NCBI GenBank assembly: GCA_028455995.1
Contig: JABELC010000005.1
Span: 1,798,001-1,862,000, forward strand
Direction: 5' to 3'
DNA: 64,000 bases
Origin: Scleromitrula shiraiana
Taxonomy: Eukaryota; Ascomycota; Leotiomycetes; Helotiales; Sclerotiniaceae
Below, piece after piece: positions 38,337 through 52,000 of this stretch; the stretch's first letter is position 1; each line of letters opens with the position of its first letter. The position numbers and the translations under genes were made by a program. A model generated the notes under the pieces. That model was not told the origin of the DNA, did not search any database, and saw nothing but the letters and a program-made list of their open reading frames with translations.

Positions 38337-40066
38337 CTTAAATTCAAGATTTGGATGTAGGAAGATAGAATTTTGATTTTTGGTACATATAAATGGTGAT
38401 TTTTCTATGTAGGTAGGATGTTGGCTGGAATCAAATTTTTGGAGTAAGATCTTACATATTGGATATGTTCGTGAACCGTGAATGATTGTTCTCACATTTC
38501 TCTGTCTCTTATATTCTCTCATTCTTTTGCCTTAAATCAAAACAATATTTACGTCTATCTGTATTATTGTTTTTATAAAAATGATATACAGAGCCTAAAG
38601 GAGTAATTCATTGTTTTAGGAAATTAATCAAAAGCCAAAGGATGATACTCAAGAAGTAATCACTAAAAAAGGTATAGGTTTCAGTGTTGAGAACCTAGAG
38701 TGACACGTACTGTACTACATGTTTAGGTATACACCACGGGTTATTTACTGTCCGCCTATCTGAAACTAGATAGACGATAATAATTTACACATCCGGGTAC
38801 TCTACTATGTGGACAAATGTACATTCATTACCTAGGCAATCTATGCTGGACATAATGCTTCTAGCAAAAAGATACAGTAAATTTAATGACCGAAATATGT
38901 ATTGTTTATTGAGAACACATGGATGTATTCTATTAAGGCCCATCTACTTTTTATATAACATCAAGTAAAGATTTATACATGTATGTGCTGAAATAGTAGT
39001 TCGGTAGAAGTAGATAAGTTGCATATCAAGTGCAGTGTATCTATCTAGAAATAGAAATAGGGGGTAAAGTGCGAGACGATAAAGTGCGGGAGAGCGGTGC
39101 TACTAGCGTAGCTTCCCGAATATTCTGTCAACATGACATTTATTCATTTTCATTCAGATACCAGATATACTATGTGTCAATTCATGGATAGAAATCGGAT
39201 AATGCTCAACATTAGTAGATTCGTGATTGTGTTGTTTTCTTGAAACTTATCCGGATAAAAAGATCAGGCCATCGGATCCTATACTGAGCAGATATCATGG
39301 AAAAGCATTATCAGCACGCCACTTTCTGGTTGAACAACCAGAATACTACCTTACGAGGTTTAATTCAATATCGAAAACCAAAAGAATTCTAGGTATCAAG
39401 TCCAATATCGAACAATTAAAATAGTAACTTATCTAATTTCAAATTTACTATTATAACATTTTAGTTGTTCAACTAGAAGATTATCAATAAATTAGTACGC
39501 CCCCTAATGCACCTTTCGTTTATATTGAGAAACCATCTACCAACCTTCCAACTGCCTAACCTTTTCCAGATAATAAGTGCAACTATTCAAATCCTAAAAC
39601 AGTGTGGTAAGTCTAATACTACAAACACAGAAGAGGAATAGCATGAGGGGCAACTATAAACTGAACGTGCCTGATTAGAGATGGGAACTAGATGCTTGGA
39701 AACGATATGTCTTCTTTTCCATCTTCAGCATTGTTTTATGAACTATTGGTTCTCTTTTACTTTGAGGAAGATTTCAGCACCTCAATTTTGGATCTTCTTA
39801 TGTTCGATTATCTTTTGTATCCAGCACGATTACTATCTTAGGGAACTTTTGTTCTTGTCACAATATTGTATTAACAAATTGGCTCTAATCATGAAGGTGA
39901 CGCTAGGGTGTCACATCATATCCCATTTGTACTTAAACTATCCCATTCCATAGGCTAGAGATATTAAAGCTTTCTTTTCCTCGTGAATTGACCTACCTGA
40001 ATCAACAATTTGGCATTTACATCACCTGGAAAGGTAACATTGTCCGTCCTTAGAACAAGATACACA
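38337..40066. promoter_or_regulatory. Divergent promoter region, UstYa-like gene / NRPS
   Basis: A 1.7-kb head-to-head spacer that should drive both the degraded-motif UstYa gene and the NRPS gene. It is AT-rich, with the second copy of the decayed repeat at about 39086-39116. The open frame at 39681-39953 has no family resemblance and was not accepted. I can name no known regulator site. Confidence 0.5.
39086..39116 (+). repeat. Decayed dispersed repeat, copy 2
   Basis: Begins GTGCGGGAGA and ends AGCGTAGCTT; partner of the copy at about 36876-36905. The transition-only divergence is what repeat-induced point mutation (RIP) would leave. Confidence 0.5.
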
Positions 40067-43000
40067 ATGTCTAAAGCACAACTTCACTTTGAACACCTTG
40101 TACTCCCATTAAACATTGCTGTGGCTTGGGCAGTGCTTCTTAAGGACTATAATGTGTCGCCACATATCTCCTTCCTTTGCACGAATATTGCAGACAGCAC
40201 CAATTCCCCCAATGAAATCAAGTTAATTGATCTGGCCTTAGAGCAAGATGAAAGCCTTGATCAACTATCTAATCACATCGAAGAAGAATTAGCTCTGAAT
40301 TCGAAAACTAGCCAGAGCTATCAGTTATCATCCTTCCGTACTTATTTATGTATTACTTCCTCAAAATATGAAACCTCATCTGAACACATCAAGATCAAAG
40401 AACAGGAGAATGTAGAGAGAGGCGATGACTGTTGGAAAGGCCATGAAATTGAACTAAAAATCGCGTGCAAGTTTCTCGACCAAGGCCATAATGTTCAGAT
40501 TGCTGCCTCGGCCAAGTCACTGGCGAACGACCAGACTCTCCGAATATTGGAACAGTTTGAGCGAGTTCTTCGCCAAGTCTGTGTACCAATGATGGAAAAG
40601 GAGATGGTATATAAGATCGAAACTGCAAGCGAATCAGATATACGAGATATCTGGAGGTGGAATAGCCACATCCCGGAAAATGAGAAAATTAACGCTATTG
40701 ATATGTTTTCCTACCACGTGAGAGACCGCCCCGACGCAGACGCAGTTAACGCATGGGATGGAAATTTGACATATAGAGAACTCGATGATCTATCCACTAT
40801 ATTATCATTACGCCTGATCGATTTCGGTGTTCAGCAAGGTCAAATTATCCCTTTATGCTTTGAAAAGTCAATGTGGACTCCAGTCGCGGCAATAGCAGTA
40901 ATGAAGACAGGAGCAGCTTTTGTATTCCTGGATGATCAGTTGCCCCAGGAAAGATTGAAGCAGATGGTCGATCTTCTTAATCAAAAGAACCTTTTTGTTC
41001 TTGCATCGGCCGCGCAATATTATCGGGCAATCAATCTCGCTTCTGTTGTCATTGTCGTGGATTCTCGTTTCTTGGACGGTGAGCAAATACCAAACGACAG
41101 GACCGTGAACATACACGCAAAAATATCAGATTTATTATATATCGTGTTTACGAGTGGCACAACTGGGGTTCCCAAAGCCGCCATGATTCGGCATTCGAAC
41201 ATATGTTCGTTCGTTGTAACGTGGCGACCTGTGGCTCTGGTCACAAACGAATCAAGAATTCTAGCCTGGGCGTCGTATGCATTTGATTTTTCTCTTGGGG
41301 ATATTTTTCTGAGTTTGTTGTCCGGGGCCTGCCTATGCATCCCGTCATCATGGGAATGTAAGAATGATGTGACTCGATTGTTTCAAAACTATGAGATTAC
41401 ACAAGTCCACATTACACCCTCAGTAGCGAAGATTATTCACCCAGCAGAAGCACCTGGCCTAAAAGCTCTACTACTTGGCGGCGAGCAGTGTACTGAAGAT
41501 ATTCTAGCAAAATGGCGTGGAAGTGAGACGCTAGTAGTAAATTCTTATAGTCCAGCTGAGTGCACCATCGTATCAGTGGTTAATGAAAATGTGTCGAATT
41601 CACCTAAAGCCTCTATTATAGGAACGGGACTTGGCGCCTGTTGGATAATGGATCCATTTGATCGCAACCGCTTGACTCCAGTTGGAGGGATTGGCGAATT
41701 GGTGTTAGAAGGACCACTAGTTGGGGATGGATATCTCCACGATCTGGCAAGTACACAAGCCAAATTCTTAGAAAACCCCGAATGGTTGATGAAAGGCCTT
41801 CCCGAGGTGTCAGAAGGTCGTAAAGGACGACTTTATAGGACAGGAGACTTTGTTCGTTACACAGATCATGGTCTGATCGAGTTTATTGGGAGACGTGATC
41901 TTCAAGTCAAGATTCGTGGACAGCGCCTTGAGCTTGGTGAACTTGCAACTCACTTGCAAGAGCTCATGCCATCTTCCATTCAATGGAGTCCGGAAGTTGT
42001 CAGACTCCAGAATGGAGCAGAACTTCTGGTCATTTTCCTTGTATTACCAGAAGATACGATGGACGACATCGCCAATTTCTTACGCGACACAATTGATCTT
42101 GTTGATTGTAAATTGGGAAGAAAATTGCAGCCTATGATGATTCCAGGTGCTTATACGTGCATTGACAAGATCCCACTATCGTTGTCGGGCAAAACAGATC
42201 ATCGTAAGTTGAAGGAAATTGCCGCATCCTTGGACATTAGTAAACTTATCTTTCCACGAACGAAACCACACCACTCAGAGAATGGAAACAGTAATGGGAA
42301 TGTCAACATTAAAGACTCAAATCTCCAGATTATGAAACTTCTTTGGAGTAAGATACTCAAGATTGAGCCAGAAGATATCCGTTCTTCTGATACATTTTTT
42401 AGTCATGGAGGAGAGTCGCTTACAGCCATCAAACTCGTTGGAGCAGCAGCGCGCAGGGGCATACAAATAGATGTCGCTATGATATTAAAGTATCCACGTC
42501 TTTCAGATTTAGCATCAAGGTGCAGATTAGTCCCTAAAGAATCATCGACCAGTCTGGGGCCTTTTTCGCTGTTAAAAGATAAAAGGATTTTACTGGAAAT
42601 GGCTAACTCATGTGGGATACCTATCGATGCTATCGAAGATTCTTATCCATGCACTCCAATGCAGGAAGGTTTGATGACTGCAGGAAATAGTCAAGGGGCT
42701 ACCTATATTGGTCGGGGAGTATTAAACTTACCGAAAAATATTGATCCTCAACGACTCGCTCACGCATGGCGGCGAGTTGCTACTACACATTCAATTTTCA
42801 GAACACGTATCGTTAATACGGAGTCTCATGGGCTCTTTCAGGTTGTAATAAAAAGTATTGAAGCATTAGCAAATAATGAAAGACGAGATCTAGCTAGCTA
42901 CCTAGTAGAAGATAGTCAAATGAAGATGGGTTTCGGGACTCCACTTTGTCGCTGGTCCTTTGTGCGGGAGCCTCTGTCTACTTACTTTATTCTCACCATG

Positions 43001-46000
43001 CATCATGCTTTATATGATGGCTGGACTCTCCAACGAATTGGAACCGAGGTGTTCAGGGCATACCAAGGCATGCGGATCTGCCCGGATGTAGGTTTTAATA
43101 CTTTTATCCGCCATATATCAATGCTGCCTAAAGACCAGGCACGGAAATTTTGGGCACGTCAGCTGGCTGAGCCAGGGAAAACAACATTCTTCCCTGTCTT
43201 ACCCTCTTCAGTCCAGGGACCAAGAGCTGACTCTGTTGTATCGAAAACATTCGCTGTACCGGAGAATGCAAATAGTGGCGTATCTATACCTTCCTTACTT
43301 AGAGCCGCTTGGGCTTTGCTGGTAGCAAAGCTTTCTGGGAGCGATGACGTTACTTTTGGAGTGACTGTATCAGGGCGAAATATCCCAATAGGTGGGATCG
43401 AAGACTTGTTGAGCCCGACTATATCTACGATTCCCGTCAGAGTGAAGTTCGATGAAGAAGAAACCACTAAAGATTTTGTTGTCAGAGTACAAAATGAAGC
43501 CTTAGAAGCTATGCCATTTGAATCCATAGGTCTTCAATATATACGTAAGATCAGTTTGGATGCCAGAGAAGGAAGCAAATTCCAAACACTCTTCATTGTA
43601 CACCCTCCCAACACCGACGTCTTCGAATCGTCCCTTGATGCAGACCCAGATGAGACTAGTCTTAAGTTTATGCTAGAGAATCTAGATATCAGCGATTCCT
43701 TATCAAATTTCAACGAGTATGCTTTATTGGTGCTTATCACACAGAAGCAAGGAAACCTGGTAATCAATGCCAGCTTCGATTCACGAGTACTCGAACATAA
43801 CCATGCTAGCCATCTTCTGGATCAATTTGCCCATATAACTCAGCAGCTTGGATGCAAGAATAACCTCGAAAGTAACCTAAAGAAGCTCAACCTTGCCAGC
43901 AACAGCGATCTGGAAACGATTTGGAAGTGGAACTCTAAGTTTTTTGAAGGAAAACGAGAAATAATTACCGACGTAATTGCGAGAACTATCGCGTTTCAGC
44001 CTGATGCTGAGGCTATATGTGCCTGGGATGGAAGTGCGACCTTCGCGGACGTAGATCAACTATCCTTACATCTCGCTCGAGTGTTGTATGGAAAAGGCAT
44101 TCATCGAGGAAGTCTGGTTCCTATCTGCATGGAGAAGTCTATATGGGCAACTATAGCTATGCTCGGAATCATGAGAGCGGGCGCGGGCTTCGTTGCATTG
44201 GATGTTCGGCACCAACCGGAGAAACGTCTGCGGACTATCATTGAAGAGACTCGTGCTGAATGGATTGTCACTGCCGGTTCAGCAACACATATTGCGCGAA
44301 AACTCTCTGAAAGAGTTATTGCTTGTGACCATCTGGCTGGAGAACAGAAAGAAGCGGACTATAAGAACTTGTCGACTATGGTATCGCCGTCTCCAACAGA
44401 TACTGCCTATATTGTTTTCACATCTGGAAGCACGGGGTATGCACTTCCTTTGCTCCTTTGTCGTTGTTGTTAACTCAATCTAATTTGCGGCTTTAGTATT
44501 CCGAAAGGGATTGTGATCACACATGAAAATTTCTGCTCAACGATACCATATCACGAACATGAATTACAACTCTCCAAAACTTCACGTATCTACGACTTTG
44601 CATCGTATAGTTTTGATATTGCCGCCCACAATGCATTGATTGCCCTTGCTGTCGGAGGTTGCTTGTGTGTACCGAGCGAAGATGCACGGGAGAACGATAT
44701 CGAGGGATCCTTTGAAGAATTGAAAGCCAACTGGGCTGATATCACCCCATCTGTCGCGCGTCTCATTAATCCTGATGCCATTCCTGGTCTCAAAACGCTT
44801 GTTTTATCCGGCGAAGCTATACCTAAGCACCTCGTGAGCCGATGGGGTTCAAAGGTAGAACTCATCAACGCATATGGACCCGCAGAAACCCAAATTTGTA
44901 CCATTCAGCCAAAGCTTTGGCTTCAAAGAAACTCGGCAAATATCGGGCGCGGCGTCGGGTGCTCAACATGGATCGTCGATCTTGAAAGTCAAACCTTATC
45001 GTTAATTGGTGCTGTAGGTGAACTCGTTATCGAGGGCCCTATCGTAAGCCCAGGATATCTAAATTTATCAGGTGCAGGTTTTGTTCAAAACCCAACTTGG
45101 CTGCTGCATGGTTCCCAAAAAGTCTCAGGTCGGCGAGGTAGTGTGTATCGAACGGGAGATCTTGCTCGATATCAAGCCGATGGAACGATCACGTACGTTG
45201 GTCGAGCAACTACCCAAATCAAGATTAACGGGCAGCGAGTCGAGCTAGATGAGATTGAGTTCCATGTTCAACATGCCATCCAAAACTCTCCCGAAGTGGT
45301 AGTGGATGTCATCGCCTTTGATGAAGAAATTCCTCAACTTTGTGTTTTTATTCCATCTCATCAATCAAGGGATATCATAACACCCAGAAGCCTAGCCTTG
45401 AATTCGGAATTGTTGGTAACAGTTGCACAACCGCCATATGGATTACAAGATAAACTCAAGCGTGTCCTCCCAGAATACATGATTCCATCTGTATTTTTGA
45501 ACATATCCCATATTCCCTTAACAACGACCAGAAAATTCGATCGCCAAAGACTGAAAAGTGTCGCTGCTACAATCTCTCGACATGAAGTTGTATCTATTCA
45601 CCAAAATCAAGAAATTCTGGACGAGCCCGAGCTTAACCAAAAGCAACAAAAGATGCTGTTCCTCTGGTCTCAGGTTCTGAAACTTCAATTCTCCAAAATC
45701 GCTCTTTACAGCGACTTTTTTCAACTGGGAGGCGATTCAATCTTAGCCATGCGTTTAGTTAAACAAGCTGGTAGGCAGGACTTGATTTTCACTGTGGCAG
45801 ATGTCCTTAGATACCCTCGATTTGAAAAGCTTTGCAATATTGCCAATGAGCACAACGAAGATGGGTCTTATTTCAAAACGACTTTTGACAAAGTTCCACC
45901 ATTTGTACTTCCAATTACGGAGGAGAAGAACGCACTCGTAGAGGCAGCAGCTGTATCTTGTAAAGTCGCCCCTGCTGATGTTTCAGATATTTATCCTTGC

Positions 46001-49000
46001 ACTCCTTTCCAAGAAGGCGTCTTTGCATTGACAGCCACGCAGGGATCCGATGCATACGTTCAACACACTGAGCTAAGAATTGAAAAGAAATATGACATTG
46101 AGCGTGTATTAGCAGCTTGGGACTCTGTTATTTCCTCGAATCCAATCTTGAGGACTCGCATCATCCAGTCTAGTCAAGGCTCGCTCATGCAAGTCGTCAT
46201 CCGAGAAAAACATAAATGGAATCATTACGACAGTTCCAAGGAATACTTCATGAATCTTGGTAACATGCCCATGGGACCAGGGTGCCCACTCTCCCACTTT
46301 GCTCTTATTCGAAATCTGTCACAAACAAGTCCTACTCACACAATTATTTGGACAATTCACCACGCCCTTTATGATTCTTGGACTGTGAGGCTGCTTCTTC
46401 GACAGGTAACAAACTCTTACAATGATCAGAATGCTATAGAGTTAGGTCCCGGTTACAACGTATTTGTGAAATTCCTCAATGAGCAACGCGCACATAGTGA
46501 GAAATGGTGGGAATTAAATCTAATCGGCTCTTCCAATGCTGCGGTCTTTCCAAAGAAGCCATTGACCAGCATAGAAGAGAAGCAAAGTTGTTCAAGGCGC
46601 AGGGTGATCCCCATTCCCCTAGTGTTACCCCCAGGATACACGATAGCCGTATTACTTCGCTGTGTCTGGGCTATTTTGATGGCACGTCATACAGGTGGAG
46701 AAAGTGTGCTGTTCGGAGAAGTTCATCTTGGTCGAAATATACCTATAAAAGGCGTAGAATTGATGCGAGGACCAACAATATCGTCAGTTCCAATATTAGT
46801 TCATGTAGACCGACAAGAGACGATCAACTCAATGCTGAACTGCATCCGCGAGACGAGTGTTCAGATGCAGGCGTATGAACATCTTGGAATGCAGAACATT
46901 TCCCGTATCAATGAAGATGCCGAGGCGGCATGCAAGTTTCAGACAATTTTGGTCCTCCAGGAAACGGAAGACGATAATGGTGCTGACTCTATCTTTCAAC
47001 TGCAATCAATTGATGATGTGCGGAATTTCAACAGTTGGGAATTGATGATTATATTCCATCGGAGCAGTAACGAATTTGTTGCTGAGGTATTGTTCAAAGA
47101 GTCTACAGTCTCTGTGGACTTAGTAGATCTAATATTACAACAAACTCAATCCATTCTACACAGTTTGTGTGTTCTACCAACTAGTAGCACTATCCAACAG
47201 CTTGACCTTGCCAACGAAGAAGATCTAAGTAGAATATGGAGTTGGAATATATCTTCTCCAGAGACAGTCGATGAGTATATGCATGAGCTTGTTTCAAAAC
47301 AGGCACAACGGACACCCGAGGGAATCGCTGTTCACGGCCACGACGGACAAATCACGTACAAACAGATAGACGAGTTTTCATCGAACTTGGCATCACAACT
47401 TCTTGATCGTGGCATTGGTGTTAATACTGTTGTACCTCTATGTTTTGAGAAATCGATATTGGTTCCAGTCGCTATGTTGGCGGTGATTAAAACAGGCGCT
47501 GCTTTCAGCATCATGGACGTAACTTACCCCGAGGGCAAACTTAGGACCATTTCGAACGCTATGGATGCTAAGTTAATTATATCAAGCTCAACGCAGCTAC
47601 AGCTAGCGAAACGGCTAGTAGACAATGTCTTTGTAATAGACGATGCTAGCTGTCGGAAAGCAAACGGCCTTGTAAAAGAATATTCGAACAAAGTTGGATC
47701 TCGGGATACCAACCAAATTATGTATGTGTGCTACACATCTGGCTCGACTGGCGAGGTAAGATATTCAGAATCTCATGATGTTATCTTAAATCGAACAATT
47801 TAATGTCTTGAAGATTTGAAATGGGGTTGAAGGACATTATCTCATGTTCTTATTCAATTGATAAATCAAATACTGACTTTTTAATCAGCCCAAAGGTGTT
47901 ATGGTTACTCATAAAAATCTTGCATCCGCCAGTGTTGCTCAAACTCGTGAGCTTGGATTCGGAATTGGTGACAGAGTATATGATTTCTCCTCTCATGCTT
48001 TTGATTCGAACATCTGGCATACATGGTGGTGTCTGATATCTGGTGCATGCTTATGTATACCTTCATATGATGATCGCATGCAGAATCTGGCAGGAAGTAT
48101 CACTTCTTTTCAAACCACGAAATTGTTCCTAACTCCGTCGGTGGCTCGAACAATCGACCCTACCGAAGTTCCGACTGTGAAAAGACTATTTTTAGGGGGC
48201 GAGGCGGTCACGAAGCTGGACGTGAGTACATGGAAAGGGCATTTAGATTTGTGGTGTGCATATGGGCCGACAGAGACAACGCCATTGTCAATGTTCACTC
48301 GCATACATGGACCGGAACTTGCGTCGAATATTGGAAGAGGGATTGGAGTAATTCCTTGGATTTGCAACCCACAGAACCACGATGAATTAATGGCTATCGG
48401 AGCGGTGGGAGAACTATTGCAAGAGGGTCCACTGGTGACCTTGGGCTATTGCAACCAGCCTGAGAAAACTGCAGCAGTATTTATTGAAAACCCTCACTTT
48501 TTAAACCGAGGTTGCAAATTCATACCAGGGCGACATGGAAGAATTTATAAAACCGGCGATTTAGTCAGATATGCATTTGACGGCACAATTGAGTACATTG
48601 GACGTGCTGATACACAAGTAAAGTTGCGGGGCCAGAGAGTAGAATTTGGAGAGATAGAATTCCATCTCAAAAGCGCACTGAAAGCCGATTCTTCGGTTGT
48701 TTGTGAAGTTGTGAGCCATCCATCTTCAGGGCGTTCTATGCTAGTAGCTTTCTGCTCTTTTTCATCCACAACATACGAGATCGACAAGGCCAATCTAAGA
48801 ATGTTTCTCAGCAAGCGACTTCCACCTTATATGTTGCCTGAAGCATTCCTAACAATCCCCGAAATCCCAAAGAATCCGTCGGGAAAGATAAACCGTCAAT
48901 ATCTAAGAGACTTGGGGCCTCAATTGTTACAGAGTGAAAGTCAGAGCATCACCAGGCATCAAGCGGGTCCTCGCACGAGAAAAGAGGCTCTCCTTGAAGA

Positions 49001-52000
49001 GCTGTGGGTCATAGCCCTTAATCAACCTAACTTGGTGCTATATGAGGATAGTGAGTTCTTTGAAGTGGGTGGCGACTCAATTGCAGTCATGAAATTGTCC
49101 AATCTAGCTCGAAAAAACGATCTCAGCTTGACTGTAAGCGACATAATGTTGCATACGACTTTATCGTCAATGGCAATGAGGGCTAATTTCGATCGGACTT
49201 CATCGAATTCTCCAAAACCATTTTCTTTGGTGGAAGCTTCTCAACTCGAGGAAACACTGAAAAGCGCTGCCAAGGTTTGCAGAGTCTCTGCAGAATCTAT
49301 CTCGGACATCTACCCATGTACACCGCTCCAAATTGAGCTCTTCGCACTCACCATGAAACAACCCCAGGCATACATGAGTCGATCGGTCTTTGAAGTCCCA
49401 AACCACATCGATCTTTCAAACCTAATCCGAGCTTGGAATACTGTCATTGCAATCAATCCTGTTCTACGGACCCGTTTCGTCGAAATCGAAGGAATGGGGC
49501 TACTACAAGTCGTCGTAAAGGAGCAATCTTGCAAAATGCATGAAAACTTTGAGAGATACTTGGCAATGAACCCACCACAGGCTGATCTTGGAAGTCCATT
49601 ATCTCAAGTAGCTGGAATTGCAGATGAAAAATTACCGAGAATTGTTTGGACGATACATCATGGACTATATGATGCATGGTCGATACAAATTTTAGAAAAT
49701 CAACTTCGAAAGGCGTATTTGCATCAATCAATATCCAGCCCACCAGCCTATAGTGGATTTATTAAACATCTCCGCTCGCAAGATCTTGAAGAGGCTAAAT
49801 CTTTCTGGGGACTACGTTTGAAAGGATGCAAGTTAGCCGCAGTTTATCCTACTTTACCCTCAGGAAGTTATCAAGTACAGCCATCCAGTACTTTCAAACG
49901 TATTCTGCGAACTAGCAATGAACCAGGCGTAAATCTGCAGTCCGCCATACATGCGGCATGGGCTTTAATTGTTTCGAATCTTTCGGGGACGGATGATGTC
50001 ATTTTTGCAGCTACTTTGACTGGACGAGATACTTCAATTTCAGATGTTGAGCAGATGGTTGGAGCAACTATTACGCCGGTGCCCATCCGTATCCAATTGA
50101 GTGATCCAAAACAATGCATTCGGGAGCTGCTACGAATCATTGGACAAGAGACTGCGAGCATGGCACCATACCAGCACATAGGGACAAAGACGATTGGGCT
50201 TATCGATAGCGACACGCAAGCAGCCTGTAAATTCCAAACACTTTTGGTCCTAACGCCCCCAGATACCAAAACTCCAACTGGAATTGATGCAATAAGGACT
50301 TCAACATATGAAATGAGTAGTGAAAAGCAAGAGGTTTTTCATACATTTGCGCTGGTTTTGTTCTTTACTCCAACTCAAGATGGTATGGCTCTGGAGGCAG
50401 TGTTTGACCCCATAATACTGGATCAGAGAGAAATTGAACGTCTCAGCGGACGTTTGGAGTCTGTCATAAACATTCTTGGACAAGCCAGCAGAAGCGATGC
50501 TCGCATCTCAGATGTTGAGTGTCTAGGAAAAGATGATCTTGATAGTATTTGGAGCTGGAACTCAGAATTGCCCCCTCCAAGTGAACACATGATTCACGAC
50601 ATAATCCTCGATCGTGCCCAACAAAGTATCGACAAGATAGCAATTGATGCGTGGGACATAAAAATATCTTATAGCCTTCTTGATATACTATCAAGGAATT
50701 TTGCCAGCCATCTACACAAATATGGAGTTGAACGAGGCTCGGTGGTTCCAATAGTTTCATTCAAATCGGGGTATGTTGCTATAGCAGCATTGGCAGTGCT
50801 CCGGACTGGGGCAGCCATCTTACCTCTCGATCCTAATCAGCCGTTACAGCGTCTGCAAGCTATCGTGAAACAATTGCACATAAATGTCATTCTCGCCGAT
50901 CGACTGTCAGATCAAACCGCTACAAGCCTTGGGGCAATTGCTCTGTGCATTCAAGAATGTCTAGATGAAGTCAAGGACATTCATATTCCCTCGAACTCTG
51001 CAAACCTTGCCACGCCGGATGATATAGCTTGTATTCTATGGACATCAGGATCCACAGGAGTACCTAAAGGAGTTATGCAAACACACAGAGCTCTGTCATC
51101 CGCAATACTTCACCAAGCTGCCAATTCCGGCTTTAATAAGGCAGCCCGCGCTTTCGAATTTGCATCATACAGTTTCGATGTTAGCTGGAACATGATCTTC
51201 AAGATTTTGGCTGTTGGCGGAACCCTCTGCGTACCGAACGAGGATGAGAGACAAAATGATCTCGTTGGGGCACTGAATCGCTCAGGTGCAACCCTCACCG
51301 AGCTCACAGCATCAGTCGCTCGCTTGATTAATCCAGACAAACTCTCCACACTTAAGACATTAATTATGTCTGGCGAATTCGTTGATTTGCGAGAGTTTGA
51401 GCATTGGACCCCTAAAGTGCGCTTGATTATATGCTACGGTCCGTCCGAATGTACATCGGTGTCAACTATAAACACGAGTGGCTCCAATAGCGATGGTATT
51501 GGAAAAGGGACATCGTGTCTCACTTGGATTGTAGATCCTCAAAACCATCGACGGCTTATGCCAGTAGGTGCTGTTGGTGAAATCCTCATTGAAGGACCAA
51601 ATGTCGGCAAAGGTTACTACAACAACGAGGCTGAGACTAAAAATTCATATGTATCTGACCTTCCATGGTTGGAATCAGGTTACGAGGGCAAACCTGGTCG
51701 ATCCTCCATCGCATTCAAGTCAGGAGATCTTGCACGATATGATTCTAACGGGAATTTACATTTTGTTTCACGGAAAGACTCGCAGGCGAAGATAAATGGA
51801 CAGAGAATTGAGCTGGAGGAAGTGCAATACCATGTGCAAAAGATAATGGGCGACATTGTCGGTCCAGTTGCTGCCAGTATGTTGAGTGAGCCAAATAATC
51901 GCAGTGAACAAAGGCTTGCAGTATTCATAGGCTGTAAGACCTCCTTGTCAGAAGGGTTATGTACTTTTGCAGCACCAACGATGACAACGTTGGAAACTTT

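Noticed and set aside
39681..39953. 90-codon open frame upstream of the NRPS
   Set aside because: AT-rich with no recognisable domain; it lies in the promoter spacer, and its hydrophobic make-up reflects base composition.
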